Shown: positions 9,974 to 18,223, counted from the stretch's first letter. The stretch: 35,420 nt of DNA from an actinobacterium SCGC AAA028-A23 (GCA_000378905.1 KB900542.1:1-35420), one strand, 5' to 3'. Translations and numbers: made by a program. The notes: generated by a model not told the origin, from the sequence alone.

Positions 9974-11423
9974 TCCAAAGGGCTTTATCAATACTCCACG
10001 TGAGCTTCCAAAACGACGTCCAGTTGATGTAAGAATTAAAGATTGGAAAGAGGTTTACCAAGAACAGGAATTTTCTCATCTTCAAAAACAGGCTGGCCGC
10101 TGCATGGATTGTGGAATTCCATTTTGTCACCAAGGCTGTCCGCTAGGGAATCTGATTCCGGAGTGGAACGATTTAATCTGGCGAGGCGAAAAACCTGAGG
10201 CAATCGATCGACTGCATGCAACCAACAATTTTCCAGAGTTCACCGGCAGATTGTGCCCTGCCCCCTGCGAAACTGCGTGTGTGGTTGCAATCAACGCCGA
10301 AGCGGTAACCATTAAGCAAGTTGAGTTGCGAACTATCGAGGAGGCGTTTTTAGAAAAAAGAATCGTTCCACTAATTCCAGATCGCTTAACAGGCAAAACA
10401 GTTGCGGTTATTGGCTCTGGCCCCGCAGGTTTAGCAGCTGCGCAGCAGTTAACTAGAGCAGGTCATACAGTGGCCGTTTATGAGCGTGCGGACAAAATTG
10501 GAGGATTGCTACGTTATGGAATCCCTGAGTTTAAAATGGAGAAATCTATTGTGGATCGACGTCTTTATCAGATGGAACAAGAAGGAACTAGATTTAGAAC
10601 CAATGTAAATGTTGGAAAGGATATAACTGGATCAGCTTTGCGGAGTAAATATGATGCAGTGGTAGTGGCAATCGGAGCTACTAATTGGCGTGATTTAAAT
10701 ATCCCAGGCCGCGAAGCGAAGGGTGTGTACCAAGCCATGGAGTATTTACCGTGGGGCAATAAACAAGCATTAGGAGAATTAGAAGATACTCCTGAGATAA
10801 ATGCTGCTGGAAAAAATGTAGTGATCTTAGGTGGCGGTGATACTGGAGCAGATTGTCTCGGTACTGCAATTCGTCAGGGAGCTAAATCGGTTACGCAGAT
10901 TGAAATTATGCCTCGCCCAACGCAAGAGCGACCAGGTAATCAACCATGGCCAACTTATCCGATGATTTATCGAGTAAGCAGTGCGCATGAAGAAGCAGGT
11001 GAGCGAGTTTATTCCGTTTCAACTCAGGAATTTTTAAAGGATAAAGAAGGTAATTTATCTGGGATTAAACTGATCGAAACTAAACTCATTGATGGTAAGT
11101 TTGAACCAGTTGCCAATAGTGAAAAAATTATTCCAGCAGATCTAGTATTTCTTGCACTTGGTTTCACAGGTCCAGAAAAAACAGAGCTTTTAACCCAACT
11201 TGAAGTAGATCTTGATGATCGGGGGAATATTGCTCGGGATGAAAGCTATGCCACCTCAGCCGACGGAGTCTTTGTTTGCGGTGATGCAGGACGCGGTCAA
11301 TCCCTAATAGTTTGGGCGATTGCTGAAGGCCGCAGCGCGGCTTCATCCGTTGATAAGTACCTGACTGGAAACACGCAGTTGCCTTTTCCAATTGAACCGA
11401 CTGCACGTCCATTGATGGTTTAA
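9966..11423 (+). CDS. gltD: Glutamate synthase, small (beta) subunit
   Basis: GltD oxidises NADPH on FAD and passes electrons through Fe-S clusters to GltB. The N-terminal cysteine motifs [15 protein letters not shown] and CPAPCETAC bind the 4Fe-4S clusters. The FAD site is [15 protein letters not shown] with [14 protein letters not shown], the NADPH site is [13 protein letters not shown], and the C-terminal FAD contact is [14 protein letters not shown] place the start at GTG 9966 ([17 protein letters not shown], as in homologues), overlapping the gltB end by 8 nt; a longer frame begins at TTG 9939 but adds non-conserved residues. The product is 485 residues long, normal for the family. Confidence 0.96.
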   Translation: MADPKGFINTPRELPKRRPVDVRIKDWKEVYQEQEFSHLQKQAGRCMDCGIPFCHQGCPLGNLIPEWNDLIWRGEKPEAIDRLHATNNFPEFTGRLCPAPCETACVVAINAEAVTIKQVELRTIEEAFLEKRIVPLIPDRLTGKTVAVIGSGPAGLAAAQQLTRAGHTVAVYERADKIGGLLRYGIPEFKMEKSIVDRRLYQMEQEGTRFRTNVNVGKDITGSALRSKYDAVVVAIGATNWRDLNIPGREAKGVYQAMEYLPWGNKQALGELEDTPEINAAGKNVVILGGGDTGADCLGTAIRQGAKSVTQIEIMPRPTQERPGNQPWPTYPMIYRVSSAHEEAGERVYSVSTQEFLKDKEGNLSGIKLIETKLIDGKFEPVANSEKIIPADLVFLALGFTGPEKTELLTQLEVDLDDRGNIARDESYATSADGVFVCGDAGRGQSLIVWAIAEGRSAASSVDKYLTGNTQLPFPIEPTARPLMV

Positions 11424-11433
11424 GGTTTTTATC

Positions 11434-12876
11434 ATGCGTCGCGCGAAAATAGTTTGCACCATCGGTCCAGCCGTGGAATCAATTGAGAAAATTACCGAAT
11501 TGGTCGATGCTGGTATGAACATGGCACGGTTGAATCTATCTCATGGCGCTCACGCAGAACATCAAACTCGTTTGGATAATGTTCGTACGGTTGCTAAAAA
11601 ATCAAATAAAGCTGTTGCAGTATTAGTGGATTTGCAGGGACCAAAAATACGGCTAGGGAGATTCAAAAATGAACCTCATGATTTAGCCAAGGGCGACATA
11701 TTTGTTATCACCACAGAGGAAATTGAAGGAACCAAGGAAAGAGTTGGCACTACTTATAAAGGTTTACCTGGGGATTGCCGTACCGGGGATAAAATCATGA
11801 TTGATGACGGAAAAGTTACGGTAGAGGTTATTGAAGTAAAAGGAAATGATGTTGTCACCAAAGTTATTCAACCCGGCGCAGTAAGTAATAACAAGGGTAT
11901 CAATCTGCCAGGGGTTGCTGTCTCTGTACCTGCTATGTCTGAGAAAGATATTGCAGATCTCAAATGGGCTTTAAAAGCAGGAGTTGATTTCATTGCTTTG
12001 TCATTTGTTAGAAATGCAAAAGATGTTAACGATGTTCATAAAGTTATGGATGAAATTGGTGTTCGCCTTCCGATTATTGCCAAGATTGAAAAACCGCAAG
12101 CAGTTGAGAATCTTCAAGAAATAGTTGATGCCTTCGACGGTATTATGGTTGCGCGAGGTGATTTGGGCGTTGAACTTCCAATTGAAGATGTACCAATGGT
12201 TCAAAAACGTTGCATTACTTTGGCAAGGGAGTCTGCAAAACCCGTAATTGTTGCGACCCAAATGTTGGATTCAATGATTAGCAATTCACAACCAACTAGG
12301 GCGGAAGCAACAGATTGCGCAAATGCTGTTTTAGACGGCGCTGATGCCTTGATGCTTTCTGGTGAAACCAGTGTCGGAGATTTTCCAATTGAATCGGTAA
12401 AAATCATGGCAAGAATAATTGAGAGAACTGAAGAGATTGCACTTGATCAAATTCCACCACTGAAACATTCACCTGCTACTAAAGGTGGTGCAATTACAAA
12501 GGCTGCAACAGAGGTAGGACTTACAGTTGGAGCTAAATATTTAGTCGCATTTACTCAAAGTGGTGATTCTGCTCGAAGAATGTCCCGATTGCGTTCACCA
12601 ATCCCGATGCTTGCACTTACGCCAGATTCAGGTACATATAATCGTTTGGCACTGTCCTGGGGAGTGGAGTCCATGTTGACTTCAGTTGTGAATCATACTG
12701 ATGAGATGGTTATGCAAGTTGATACTATTTTGATTAATTCAAAACGTGTAAATATTGGTGATTTAGTATTGATCGTTGCCGGTTCACCACCTGGAATTCC
12801 TGGTTCAATCAACGCAATGCGTGTTCACAAAATTGGTGATGCAGTATCTGGGGTTGCCCCCGCTTATCGCAAGTAA
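11434..12876 (+). CDS. pyk: Pyruvate kinase
   Basis: Pyruvate kinase makes ATP and pyruvate from phosphoenolpyruvate, the last glycolytic step. The 480-residue protein begins MRRAKIVCTIGP. It has the substrate and cation residues of MNMARLNLSHG, the B-domain, the catalytic strand IIAKIEKPQAVEN, the metal-binding MVARGDLGVELP, and TRAEATDCANAV followed by DALMLSGETSVGDFP. The C-terminal regulatory domain ends VSGVAPAYRK. It lies 10 nt after gltD. TAAGGT at 11421-11426 can be read as a ribosome site or as a -10 element 7 nt before the ATG, so it may be read through from gltD or have its own start. Confidence 0.97.
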   Translation: MRRAKIVCTIGPAVESIEKITELVDAGMNMARLNLSHGAHAEHQTRLDNVRTVAKKSNKAVAVLVDLQGPKIRLGRFKNEPHDLAKGDIFVITTEEIEGTKERVGTTYKGLPGDCRTGDKIMIDDGKVTVEVIEVKGNDVVTKVIQPGAVSNNKGINLPGVAVSVPAMSEKDIADLKWALKAGVDFIALSFVRNAKDVNDVHKVMDEIGVRLPIIAKIEKPQAVENLQEIVDAFDGIMVARGDLGVELPIEDVPMVQKRCITLARESAKPVIVATQMLDSMISNSQPTRAEATDCANAVLDGADALMLSGETSVGDFPIESVKIMARIIERTEEIALDQIPPLKHSPATKGGAITKAATEVGLTVGAKYLVAFTQSGDSARRMSRLRSPIPMLALTPDSGTYNRLALSWGVESMLTSVVNHTDEMVMQVDTILINSKRVNIGDLVLIVAGSPPGIPGSINAMRVHKIGDAVSGVAPAYRK

Positions 12877-12904
12877 TTTAGCAATAAAACCTTTCCACTA
12901 TAAA
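12877..12904 (+). promoter_or_regulatory. Likely promoter of the tRNA gene
   Basis: TATAAA at 12899-12904 matches the -10 consensus at five of six positions, with a weak -35 (TTTAGC, 12877-12882) 16 nt upstream. Transcription would begin near 12911, about 9 nt before the tRNA, a normal arrangement for a tRNA promoter. It would also drive the ANTAR regulator gene directly behind the tRNA. The hexamers are seen; the promoter call is inferred. Confidence 0.45.
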
Positions 12905-12919
12905 CTACATACCTCTTCC

Positions 12920-12992
12920 GCCTCGGTACTCCAACGGTAGAGAGGACGGTCTCAAAAACCGTATAGTGTCGGTTCGAATCCGACTCGAGGCA
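12920..12992 (+). tRNA. tRNA with anticodon CAA, class I fold (nominal tRNA-Leu)
   Basis: The 73-nt sequence folds as a complete cloverleaf. The acceptor stem is GCCTCGG with TCGAGGC (one G-U), discriminator A73. The D-arm is CTC/GAG with a loop containing GG and a T-A pair region. The anticodon stem is ACGGT/ACCGT with the seven-base loop CTCAAAA, giving anticodon CAA (positions 12953-12955), which reads UUG leucine. The variable region is only ATAGT, and the T-arm is GTCGG/CCGAC with loop TTCGAAT. CCA is not encoded. Leucine tRNAs are normally class II with a long variable arm, so the amino acid identity is uncertain although the gene itself is clear. The next gene's ATG begins at 12994, after a single intervening base. 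Confidence 0.9.
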
Positions 12993-12993
12993 C

Positions 12994-13584
12994 ATGAATA
13001 ACAAAGCAGAAAAATTACGCATCTTAGTTGCCGAGGATGAAACTATTATTCGATTAGATTTAGTTGAGATGCTAACTGAATCTGGCTATGAAGTTGTTGC
13101 GCAAGCTGAAAATGGGGCAGTTGCAGTTGAGTTGGCAAAGCTGCATAAACCTGATCTTGCAATTTTGGATGTGAAAATGCCAGAAATGGATGGAATTACT
13201 GCAGCTGAGCAAATAATTTCGATCGCTCCAGTATTAATGCTCACAGCGTTTAGTCAAAGGGATTTAATTGAAAGAGCACGTGATGCTGGAGTAATGGCAT
13301 ATGTTGTTAAACCATTCTCGATCAATGACCTTTTACCGGCAATAGAAATTGCCATAAGTAGACATCGACAAATGAAATCTCTTGAGTCAGAGGTTGCAGA
13401 TCTATATGATCGATTGGAAACTCGAAAGATTATTGATCGTGCAAAAGGTATTCTTATGAAAGCGATGAATTTATCAGAACCTGAAAGTTTCAACTGGATC
13501 CAAAAAACTGCAATGGATAGAAGAATTTCAATGAAACAGGTAGCTCAAGCCGTTATATCTCCGGAGTCAGCTCCGGATCGTTGA
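12994..13584 (+). CDS. pdtaR: ANTAR-domain response regulator (PdtaR-like)
   Basis: A 196-residue two-domain regulator. Residues 8-125 form a CheY-like receiver, with acidic pocket VAEDE (Glu14, Asp15), phospho-acceptor Asp59 in LAILDVKMPEMDG and the conserved lysine in YVVKPFS. Residues about 135-192 form an ANTAR RNA-binding domain (LETRKIIDRAKGILM, then ISMKQVAQAVI). ANTAR proteins bind paired hairpins in nascent or messenger RNA. The M. tuberculosis homologue PdtaR (Rv1626) is controlled by the kinase PdtaS; no kinase gene is in this window. The ATG lies 1 nt after the tRNA with no room for a ribosome site outside it. The stop abuts the stop of the convergent thioesterase gene. Confidence 0.92.
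   Translation: MNNKAEKLRILVAEDETIIRLDLVEMLTESGYEVVAQAENGAVAVELAKLHKPDLAILDVKMPEMDGITAAEQIISIAPVLMLTAFSQRDLIERARDAGVMAYVVKPFSINDLLPAIEIAISRHRQMKSLESEVADLYDRLETRKIIDRAKGILMKAMNLSEPESFNWIQKTAMDRRISMKQVAQAVISPESAPDR
13560..13577. terminator. Hairpin at the convergent gene junction, possible terminator
   Basis: TCCGGAG (13560-13566) and CTCCGGA (13571-13577) form a perfect, GC-rich 7-bp stem with a TCAG loop. It lies in the last codons of the ANTAR regulator gene and just beyond the end of the thioesterase gene coming from the other side. No T-run follows on either strand, so it is not a canonical intrinsic terminator, but a bidirectional barrier at a zero-gap convergent junction would make sense. 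Function is inferred. Confidence 0.35.
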
Positions 13585-13989
13585 TTACCGCTCTGCCAGA
13601 ATTAGGCAGGTTATTCTTGCGCTACAGGTTCGTTCGCCTTTGTCATTAGTAATCTCTACTTCATAACAGCATAGAGTTTTTCCTAGCGTGACCGCCGTCG
13701 CAACAGCTGTAACGATTCCTGAAGTTGCAGATTTATGATGGGTTGCATTTATATCAACCCCAACAATTCTTCGATTTGGACCTGCATGCAGTTGAGTTCC
13801 AATCGAACCTAAACTCTCGGCTAGAACCACATTGGCGCCACCATGCAAGAGGCCAATCGGTTGGGTATTACCTTCAACCGGCATAGTTCCAACTAATCTG
13901 TTGGGTGAGGCCTCAGTTATTTCAATGCCCATTTTCTTATCTAAGGCACCTGAACCTCGTTGTCGAATAATCTCCAAATAATCGCTCAT
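13585..13989 (-). CDS. PaaI-type hotdog-fold thioesterase
   Basis: A single hotdog domain (134 residues from ATG 13989). The signature QPIGLLHGGANVVLAESLGS matches the 4HBT/PaaI family, in which HGG and the following acidic residue bind and hydrolyse the acyl-CoA thioester. A second conserved block is VDINATHHKSA. The physiological acyl-CoA is unknown. A longer frame starts at ATG 14016, but I prefer 13989 because a -10-like TAAACT ends 8 nt before it, which fits a leaderless start. The gene diverges from polA and converges without any gap on the ANTAR regulator gene. Confidence 0.88.
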   Translation of the reverse strand: MSDYLEIIRQRGSGALDKKMGIEITEASPNRLVGTMPVEGNTQPIGLLHGGANVVLAESLGSIGTQLHAGPNRRIVGVDINATHHKSATSGIVTAVATAVTLGKTLCCYEVEITNDKGERTCSARITCLILAER

Positions 13990-13996
13990 GTTCTGA

Positions 13997-14023
13997 AGTT
14001 TATCCTGTTGGGGCAATTAGAAT
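13997..14023. promoter_or_regulatory. Divergent -10 elements for thioesterase and polA
   Basis: On the plus strand TAGAAT (14018-14023, five of six to consensus) is separated by 6 nt from the polA ATG at 14030. On the minus strand TAAACT (14002 to 13997) is separated by 7 nt from the thioesterase ATG at 13989. Neither gene has a Shine-Dalgarno sequence. The spacing puts both transcription starts at or next to the A of the start codon, the pattern of leaderless actinobacterial promoters. No good -35 is visible for either. The motifs are seen; the starts are inferred. Confidence 0.5.
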
Positions 14024-14029
14024 CCCAAT

Positions 14030-16603
14030 ATGAGTGATGCTACAAAGCGATTATTGCTTATAGATGGTCATTCCATGGCATATCGGGCTTTTTTTGCCCT
14101 GCCGGTTGATAATTTTAAAACCTCTGATGGGCAGCCAACCAATGCTGTTTATGGTTTCGCTTCTATGCTGATCAATCTAATTAAGGAAGAAAAACCAACT
14201 CACATTGCCATTGCTTTTGACGTCTCTCGCAAAACCTTTCGTACTGAGAAATTTCCTGAATATAAAGCGAATCGAGCAAGCACGCCAGATGAATTTAGAT
14301 CCCAAATGTCTCATATCAATGAAATGGTAGATTGTTTTGCAATAAAGCATTTTGAACTACCAGGTTTTGAGGCAGATGACATTATTGCCACTTTTGCAAA
14401 GAAGGCAGAGGCTCAAGGTTTTGAGGTTTTGATTTGCACTGGAGATCGCGATTCCTTCCAGTTGGTGAATGATCAAACTACAGTTTTGTATCCCAAGAAA
14501 GGTGTTACAGAAATGTCTCGGATGACACCAAATGCAGTCTTTGAAAAATATGGGCTAACTCCGACTCAGTATCCAGATTTCGCAGCATTGCGAGGGGACC
14601 CTAGCGATAATCTGCCATCAGTTCCCGGGGTTGGTGAAAAAACTGCAACTAAATGGATTGCAGATTACGGATCACTAAGTAATCTGTTAGAGCACGCAAG
14701 TGATATCACCGGCAAAGTAGGGGAGTCATTACGAGCAAATATTGATTCGATAAAATTGAATCGAGAACTGACTCATTTATTGGATGATTTGGAATTGCCA
14801 ATAGACATACCAGAGCTGAATTGGGATGGATTTAATGCAGATTTAATTGGTAAGTTCTTTGAGAAATTAGAGATTAAAGCATTGCGAGAGAGAGTTAAAT
14901 CCTTGCCGCAAAAAGGGCAAGTAGAGGTTAAAGAAATACCAATACAGGTTAGAGAGTTAAACTCAGAAGCGTTGGAAGATTTACTTTCAACCCATGAGCT
15001 TCCAGTGGCTGTTTCGTTTCACTTTCTAGAAAACAAACTACAAGAGTATTCTGTAGCGCTCTCAACAAATGAAGTTATTTTAGTTAAATCTGAGAAAATC
15101 GGAAAATGGATTGAGAACAAAAAATTGGCAAAGTATGTCCATGGCGCCAAACCTGCAATCAAAATTTTGGGAATGCTGGGATTAAAAGCAGATATTGAAT
15201 TGCTGGCTTATTTAGTAAACCCAGGAAATAGAAATTTGGGGTTGTTGGATTTGTCGGAAAGATTATTGGGTGTTAATTCTAATTCTGCAGATTTATTCTC
15301 CGATTTCGAACCTTTGAGTGCATCATGGATATTACAAATTCATTCCATTCTGCAATCTGAAATTGAAAGTAAGGAAATGCAGAACCTGTATCTAGAGCTT
15401 GAACAACCAACCCTCTTGTTGCTTTCCGAAATGGAAGAAGTGGGAATAGGAGTGGACACAAAGAAATTGTCAGATTTGTCTGATCATTTTTCGGGAATCG
15501 TTTCCTTGGAAACTCAATCTGCATATCGGGAAGCTGGCAGAGAATTTAATGTTGGATCGCCTAAGCAATTGCAGGCAATTCTTTTCGATGAGTTAAAACT
15601 TCCAAAAACTAAGAAGATTAAAACAGGCTTCACAACTGATGCTGAAAGTTTGGAATGGTTGTTGTCTAAAACCAAACACCCTTTGCTGAAACATCTTTTG
15701 AGGATTAGGGAAACTAGTAAATTGCTCACAACTATTGATGGATTAATTGGTACAACTGATGCGAAGGGAAGAATTCACACAAATTTTCAGCAGACCGTAG
15801 CGGCGACTGGACGGCTATCCTCAACAGAACCAAATCTGCAGAACATCCCGGTAAGAACAGAAGAGGGACGAGGGATTCGTGATTGCTTCATTCCTCAATA
15901 TCCTTTTGCCGAATTGCTAACCGCTGATTATTCTCAAATTGAAATGAGGATTATGGCTCATTTCTCAGATGATAAGGGTTTAATTTCTGCTTTCGAATCA
16001 GGGGAGGATTTACACTCAACTGTTGCATCGCAAGTATTTGGTGTTCAAAAAAATGAAGTTGATTCTGAAATGCGGCGAACTATTAAGGCAATGTCATACG
16101 GTTTGGCATACGGTTTGTCTTCATTTGGCTTGGCCCAACAATTAGATATTGACCCAAATGCAGCAAGTGAACTTATGAGTAAGTATTTTGAAAGATTCGG
16201 TGGAATACGAGATTATTTAAAAACTGTTGTAGTTGAGGCTCGCGATAAGGGCTACACAGAAACCATATTAGGACGAAAAAGATACTTACCTGACTTGAAT
16301 CATGAGAATCGACAACGGAGAGAAATCGCAGAGAGAGCAGCTCTTAACGCCCCTATCCAAGGTTCAGCTGCAGATATTATTAAGATAGCAATGCTTAATG
16401 TGGACAGTCATATTAAACAGTTGAATCTAAAATCAAGATTGCTTTTACAGGTTCATGATGAACTGATTCTAGAAGTTGCGCGAGGAGAGAGCGCTGACCT
16501 ATCTAGGATCGTTAAGGAACAGATGTCTAACGCTTTCAAGCTTCGCGTACCTTTAGATGTGAATATTGGAATTGGTAAAAGTTGGGATGCGGCGGCTCAC
16601 TAA
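14030..16603 (+). CDS. polA: DNA polymerase I
   Basis: Pol I fills gaps in excision repair and removes Okazaki primers. The 857 residues comprise an N-terminal 5'-3' exonuclease/flap domain (LLIDGHSMAYRAFFA, FEADDIIAT, CTGDRDSFQL, GDPSDNLPSVPGVGEKTA), a middle 3'-5' exonuclease-like domain, and the polymerase domain. The middle domain lacks the DxE proofreading motif (the expected place reads VAVSFHFLENK), so proofreading is probably absent, as in other actinobacterial Pol I. The polymerase domain has motif A TADYSQIEMR, motif B RRTIKAMSYGLAYG and motif C QVHDELILE. Tyr690 occupies the place of E. coli Phe762. The last 54 bases recur inverted at the right end of the window. Confidence 0.96.
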   Translation: MSDATKRLLLIDGHSMAYRAFFALPVDNFKTSDGQPTNAVYGFASMLINLIKEEKPTHIAIAFDVSRKTFRTEKFPEYKANRASTPDEFRSQMSHINEMVDCFAIKHFELPGFEADDIIATFAKKAEAQGFEVLICTGDRDSFQLVNDQTTVLYPKKGVTEMSRMTPNAVFEKYGLTPTQYPDFAALRGDPSDNLPSVPGVGEKTATKWIADYGSLSNLLEHASDITGKVGESLRANIDSIKLNRELTHLLDDLELPIDIPELNWDGFNADLIGKFFEKLEIKALRERVKSLPQKGQVEVKEIPIQVRELNSEALEDLLSTHELPVAVSFHFLENKLQEYSVALSTNEVILVKSEKIGKWIENKKLAKYVHGAKPAIKILGMLGLKADIELLAYLVNPGNRNLGLLDLSERLLGVNSNSADLFSDFEPLSASWILQIHSILQSEIESKEMQNLYLELEQPTLLLLSEMEEVGIGVDTKKLSDLSDHFSGIVSLETQSAYREAGREFNVGSPKQLQAILFDELKLPKTKKIKTGFTTDAESLEWLLSKTKHPLLKHLLRIRETSKLLTTIDGLIGTTDAKGRIHTNFQQTVAATGRLSSTEPNLQNIPVRTEEGRGIRDCFIPQYPFAELLTADYSQIEMRIMAHFSDDKGLISAFESGEDLHSTVASQVFGVQKNEVDSEMRRTIKAMSYGLAYGLSSFGLAQQLDIDPNAASELMSKYFERFGGIRDYLKTVVVEARDKGYTETILGRKRYLPDLNHENRQRREIAERAALNAPIQGSAADIIKIAMLNVDSHIKQLNLKSRLLLQVHDELILEVARGESADLSRIVKEQMSNAFKLRVPLDVNIGIGKSWDAAAH

Positions 16604-16644
16604 ATATTCAACCTTGATTTTTATTTGACGTAAACCTAATTAAA
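16550..16644 (+). repeat. 95-bp inverted repeat, arm 1 (polA 3' end)
   Basis: This stretch (last 18 codons of polA including the stop, plus 41 bp downstream) is identical at every base to the reverse complement of 35326-35420. The match stops at 16644/16645 and is cut at the other side by the end of the window. This arm is the native one, because the polA frame runs through it unbroken. Confidence 0.97.
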
Positions 16645-16657
16645 CAGATTCAAATCA

Positions 16658-16682
16658 GATCCCCAAAAAGGCCACGGGGGTC
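16658..16682 (+). other. Stem-loop downstream of polA
   Basis: GATCCCC (16658-16664) can pair with GGGGGTC (16676-16682) in a 7-bp stem with one G-U pair and an 11-nt loop. It lies 55 nt after the polA stop. It has no T-run, so it is at best a weak or factor-assisted terminator. In the 237-bp gap between polA and rpsA I otherwise see a smaller hairpin (CCAGT/ACTGG, 16723-16736), the rpsA promoter candidate and no convincing gene. Confidence 0.3.
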
Positions 16683-16761
16683 AGAAATGAGGTAATTTGC
16701 AGGCCCACTTTGATGATTCTTGCCAGTTTCTACTGGTAAACCCAATCTGAATCTGACCAGT

Positions 16762-16791
16762 TTGACCCCTACCTGCGTTGGAAAGTACTCT
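16762..16791 (+). promoter_or_regulatory. Candidate rpsA promoter
   Basis: TTGACC (16762-16767, five of six to the -35 consensus) and TACTCT (16786-16791) are separated by 18 nt. This predicts a transcription start near 16798 and a leader of about 43 nt that includes the ribosome site GGAG (16825-16828). A strong own promoter is expected for a ribosomal protein gene. The -10 match is only moderate. Confidence 0.42.
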
Positions 16792-16840
16792 TGCCCGTCC
16801 CTGTCCCTACTAGTTGTTTTACCCGGAGTACACCTACCTA

Positions 16841-18175
16841 ATGACACCCTCTCAAATTGCTGTAAATGATGTTGGATCTGCAGAAGATTTCTTAGCCGCT
16901 ATCGAAGGCACAATCAAGAATTTTAATGATGGTGATCTAGTCTCTGGAATAGTAGTTCAAATTGACCGTGAAGAAGTTTTACTTGATATTGGTTATAAAA
17001 CCGAAGGCGTTATTCCATCTCGTGAATTATCAATCCGACATGATGTTGACCCAAGCGAATTAGTAAAAGTAGGAGATCGAGTAGAGGCTTTAGTTTTACA
17101 AAAAGAGGATAAAGAAGGTCGCTTAATTCTTTCTAAGAAGCGCGCCCAATATGAACAAGCATGGGGCGATGTTGAAGGTAAAAAAGAGCGCGATGAAGTT
17201 GTTACCGGAACTGTTATTGAAGTTGTTAAGGGCGGACTAATTGTAGATATCGGTCTTCGTGGTTTCTTGCCTGCATCATTGGTAGAAATGAGACGAGTAA
17301 GAGATCTAACTCCATATATCGGCCAACAAGTAGAGTGCAGAATTATTGAATTAGATAAAAACCGTAACAACGTAGTTTTGTCTCGTCGCGCTTTCCTAGA
17401 ACAATCTCAATCAGCTTCTAGAACCACATTCCTAAATCAACTTCAAAAGGGCCAGGTACGTTCTGGCGTGATTTCATCAATTGTTAATTTTGGTGCTTTC
17501 GTTGATCTTGGCGGAGTAGATGGCTTAGTTCACGTATCTGAACTTTCATGGAAGCACATCGATCATCCATCAGAGGTTGTAGAAGTAGGCGATGAAGTTA
17601 CCGTTGAAGTACTTGAAGTAGATTTTGAGAGAGAGCGCGTATCACTTTCTTTGAAGGCTACGCAAGAAGATCCATGGCAAGCATTCGCTAGAACTCACAC
17701 AATTAATCAGGTAGTTCCAGGTGAAGTTACTAAGTTGGTGCCATTCGGTGCATTTATCAAAGTTTTTGAAGGCATTGAAGGTCTAGTACATATCTCAGAG
17801 TTAGCCGAAAGACATGTTGAAATTCCTGAGCAGGTTGTTCAGGTTGGAGACAAGTTGTTTGTAAAGATTATTGATATTGATTTAGAGCGTCGCCGTATCT
17901 CTTTATCTTTGAAGCAAGCTAATGAAGGCCAAGAGGTTGAAATTGAAGCCTTTGATCCAACTCAATACGGAATGCCAGCTCGTTACGATGCAGCAGGAAA
18001 CTTTATTTATCCAGAAGGTTTTGATCCTGAAACTCAGGAATGGAAACCAGGTTTTGAAAGCCAACGTGAAGAGTGGGAGCGTCAATACGCAGAAGCCCAA
18101 TCACGCTTTATGGCTCACAAAAAGCAGAAGGCTGAGGCTAAGGCCGCTGACGCAGCCGCTCCAGCTGCGGAGTAA
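16841..18175 (+). CDS. rpsA: 30S ribosomal protein S1
   Basis: S1 helps the 30S subunit bind and unfold mRNA. The 444-residue actinobacterial form has four S1 RNA-binding domains, starting near residues 33 (GDLVSGIVVQIDREEVLLDIG), 118 (TGTVIEVVKGGLIVDIG), 208 (SGVISSIVNFGAFVDLGG) and 295 (PGEVTKLVPFGAFIKV), and a disordered Ala/Glu/Lys-rich tail. The start is ATG 16841 (MTPSQIAVNDVGSAEDF), as in homologues; a TTG at 16814 would add nine non-conserved residues. The gene has its own candidate promoter and ends at a strong intrinsic terminator, so it is probably a single-gene unit. Confidence 0.96.
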   Translation: MTPSQIAVNDVGSAEDFLAAIEGTIKNFNDGDLVSGIVVQIDREEVLLDIGYKTEGVIPSRELSIRHDVDPSELVKVGDRVEALVLQKEDKEGRLILSKKRAQYEQAWGDVEGKKERDEVVTGTVIEVVKGGLIVDIGLRGFLPASLVEMRRVRDLTPYIGQQVECRIIELDKNRNNVVLSRRAFLEQSQSASRTTFLNQLQKGQVRSGVISSIVNFGAFVDLGGVDGLVHVSELSWKHIDHPSEVVEVGDEVTVEVLEVDFERERVSLSLKATQEDPWQAFARTHTINQVVPGEVTKLVPFGAFIKVFEGIEGLVHISELAERHVEIPEQVVQVGDKLFVKIIDIDLERRRISLSLKQANEGQEVEIEAFDPTQYGMPARYDAAGNFIYPEGFDPETQEWKPGFESQREEWERQYAEAQSRFMAHKKQKAEAKAADAAAPAAE

Positions 18176-18189
18176 TCATTATCAACTAT

Positions 18190-18217
18190 GGCCCCAGAAA
18201 TCTGGGGCCTTTTTTTT
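18190..18217 (+). terminator. Rho-independent terminator after rpsA
   Basis: GGCCCCAG (18190-18197) pairs perfectly with CTGGGGCC (18202-18209) around a 4-nt loop and is followed by eight T residues (18210-18217). It lies 14 nt after the rpsA stop and is the only textbook intrinsic terminator in the window. It separates rpsA from coaE, which therefore needs its own promoter. Confidence 0.93.
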
Positions 18218-18223
18218 ATTGTG

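Noticed and set aside
11421-11426. Leaderless promoter of pyk (TAAGGT, 7 nt before ATG)
   Set aside because: The same bases form a good ribosome site (AAGG, 8 nt before ATG) and pyk is only 10 nt behind gltD, so read-through from gltBD explains it equally well.
16650-16847. 65-codon minus-strand frame in the polA-rpsA gap
   Set aside because: No ribosome site or recognisable protein features, and it covers the rpsA promoter and leader. It is better explained as chance in a short non-coding region.
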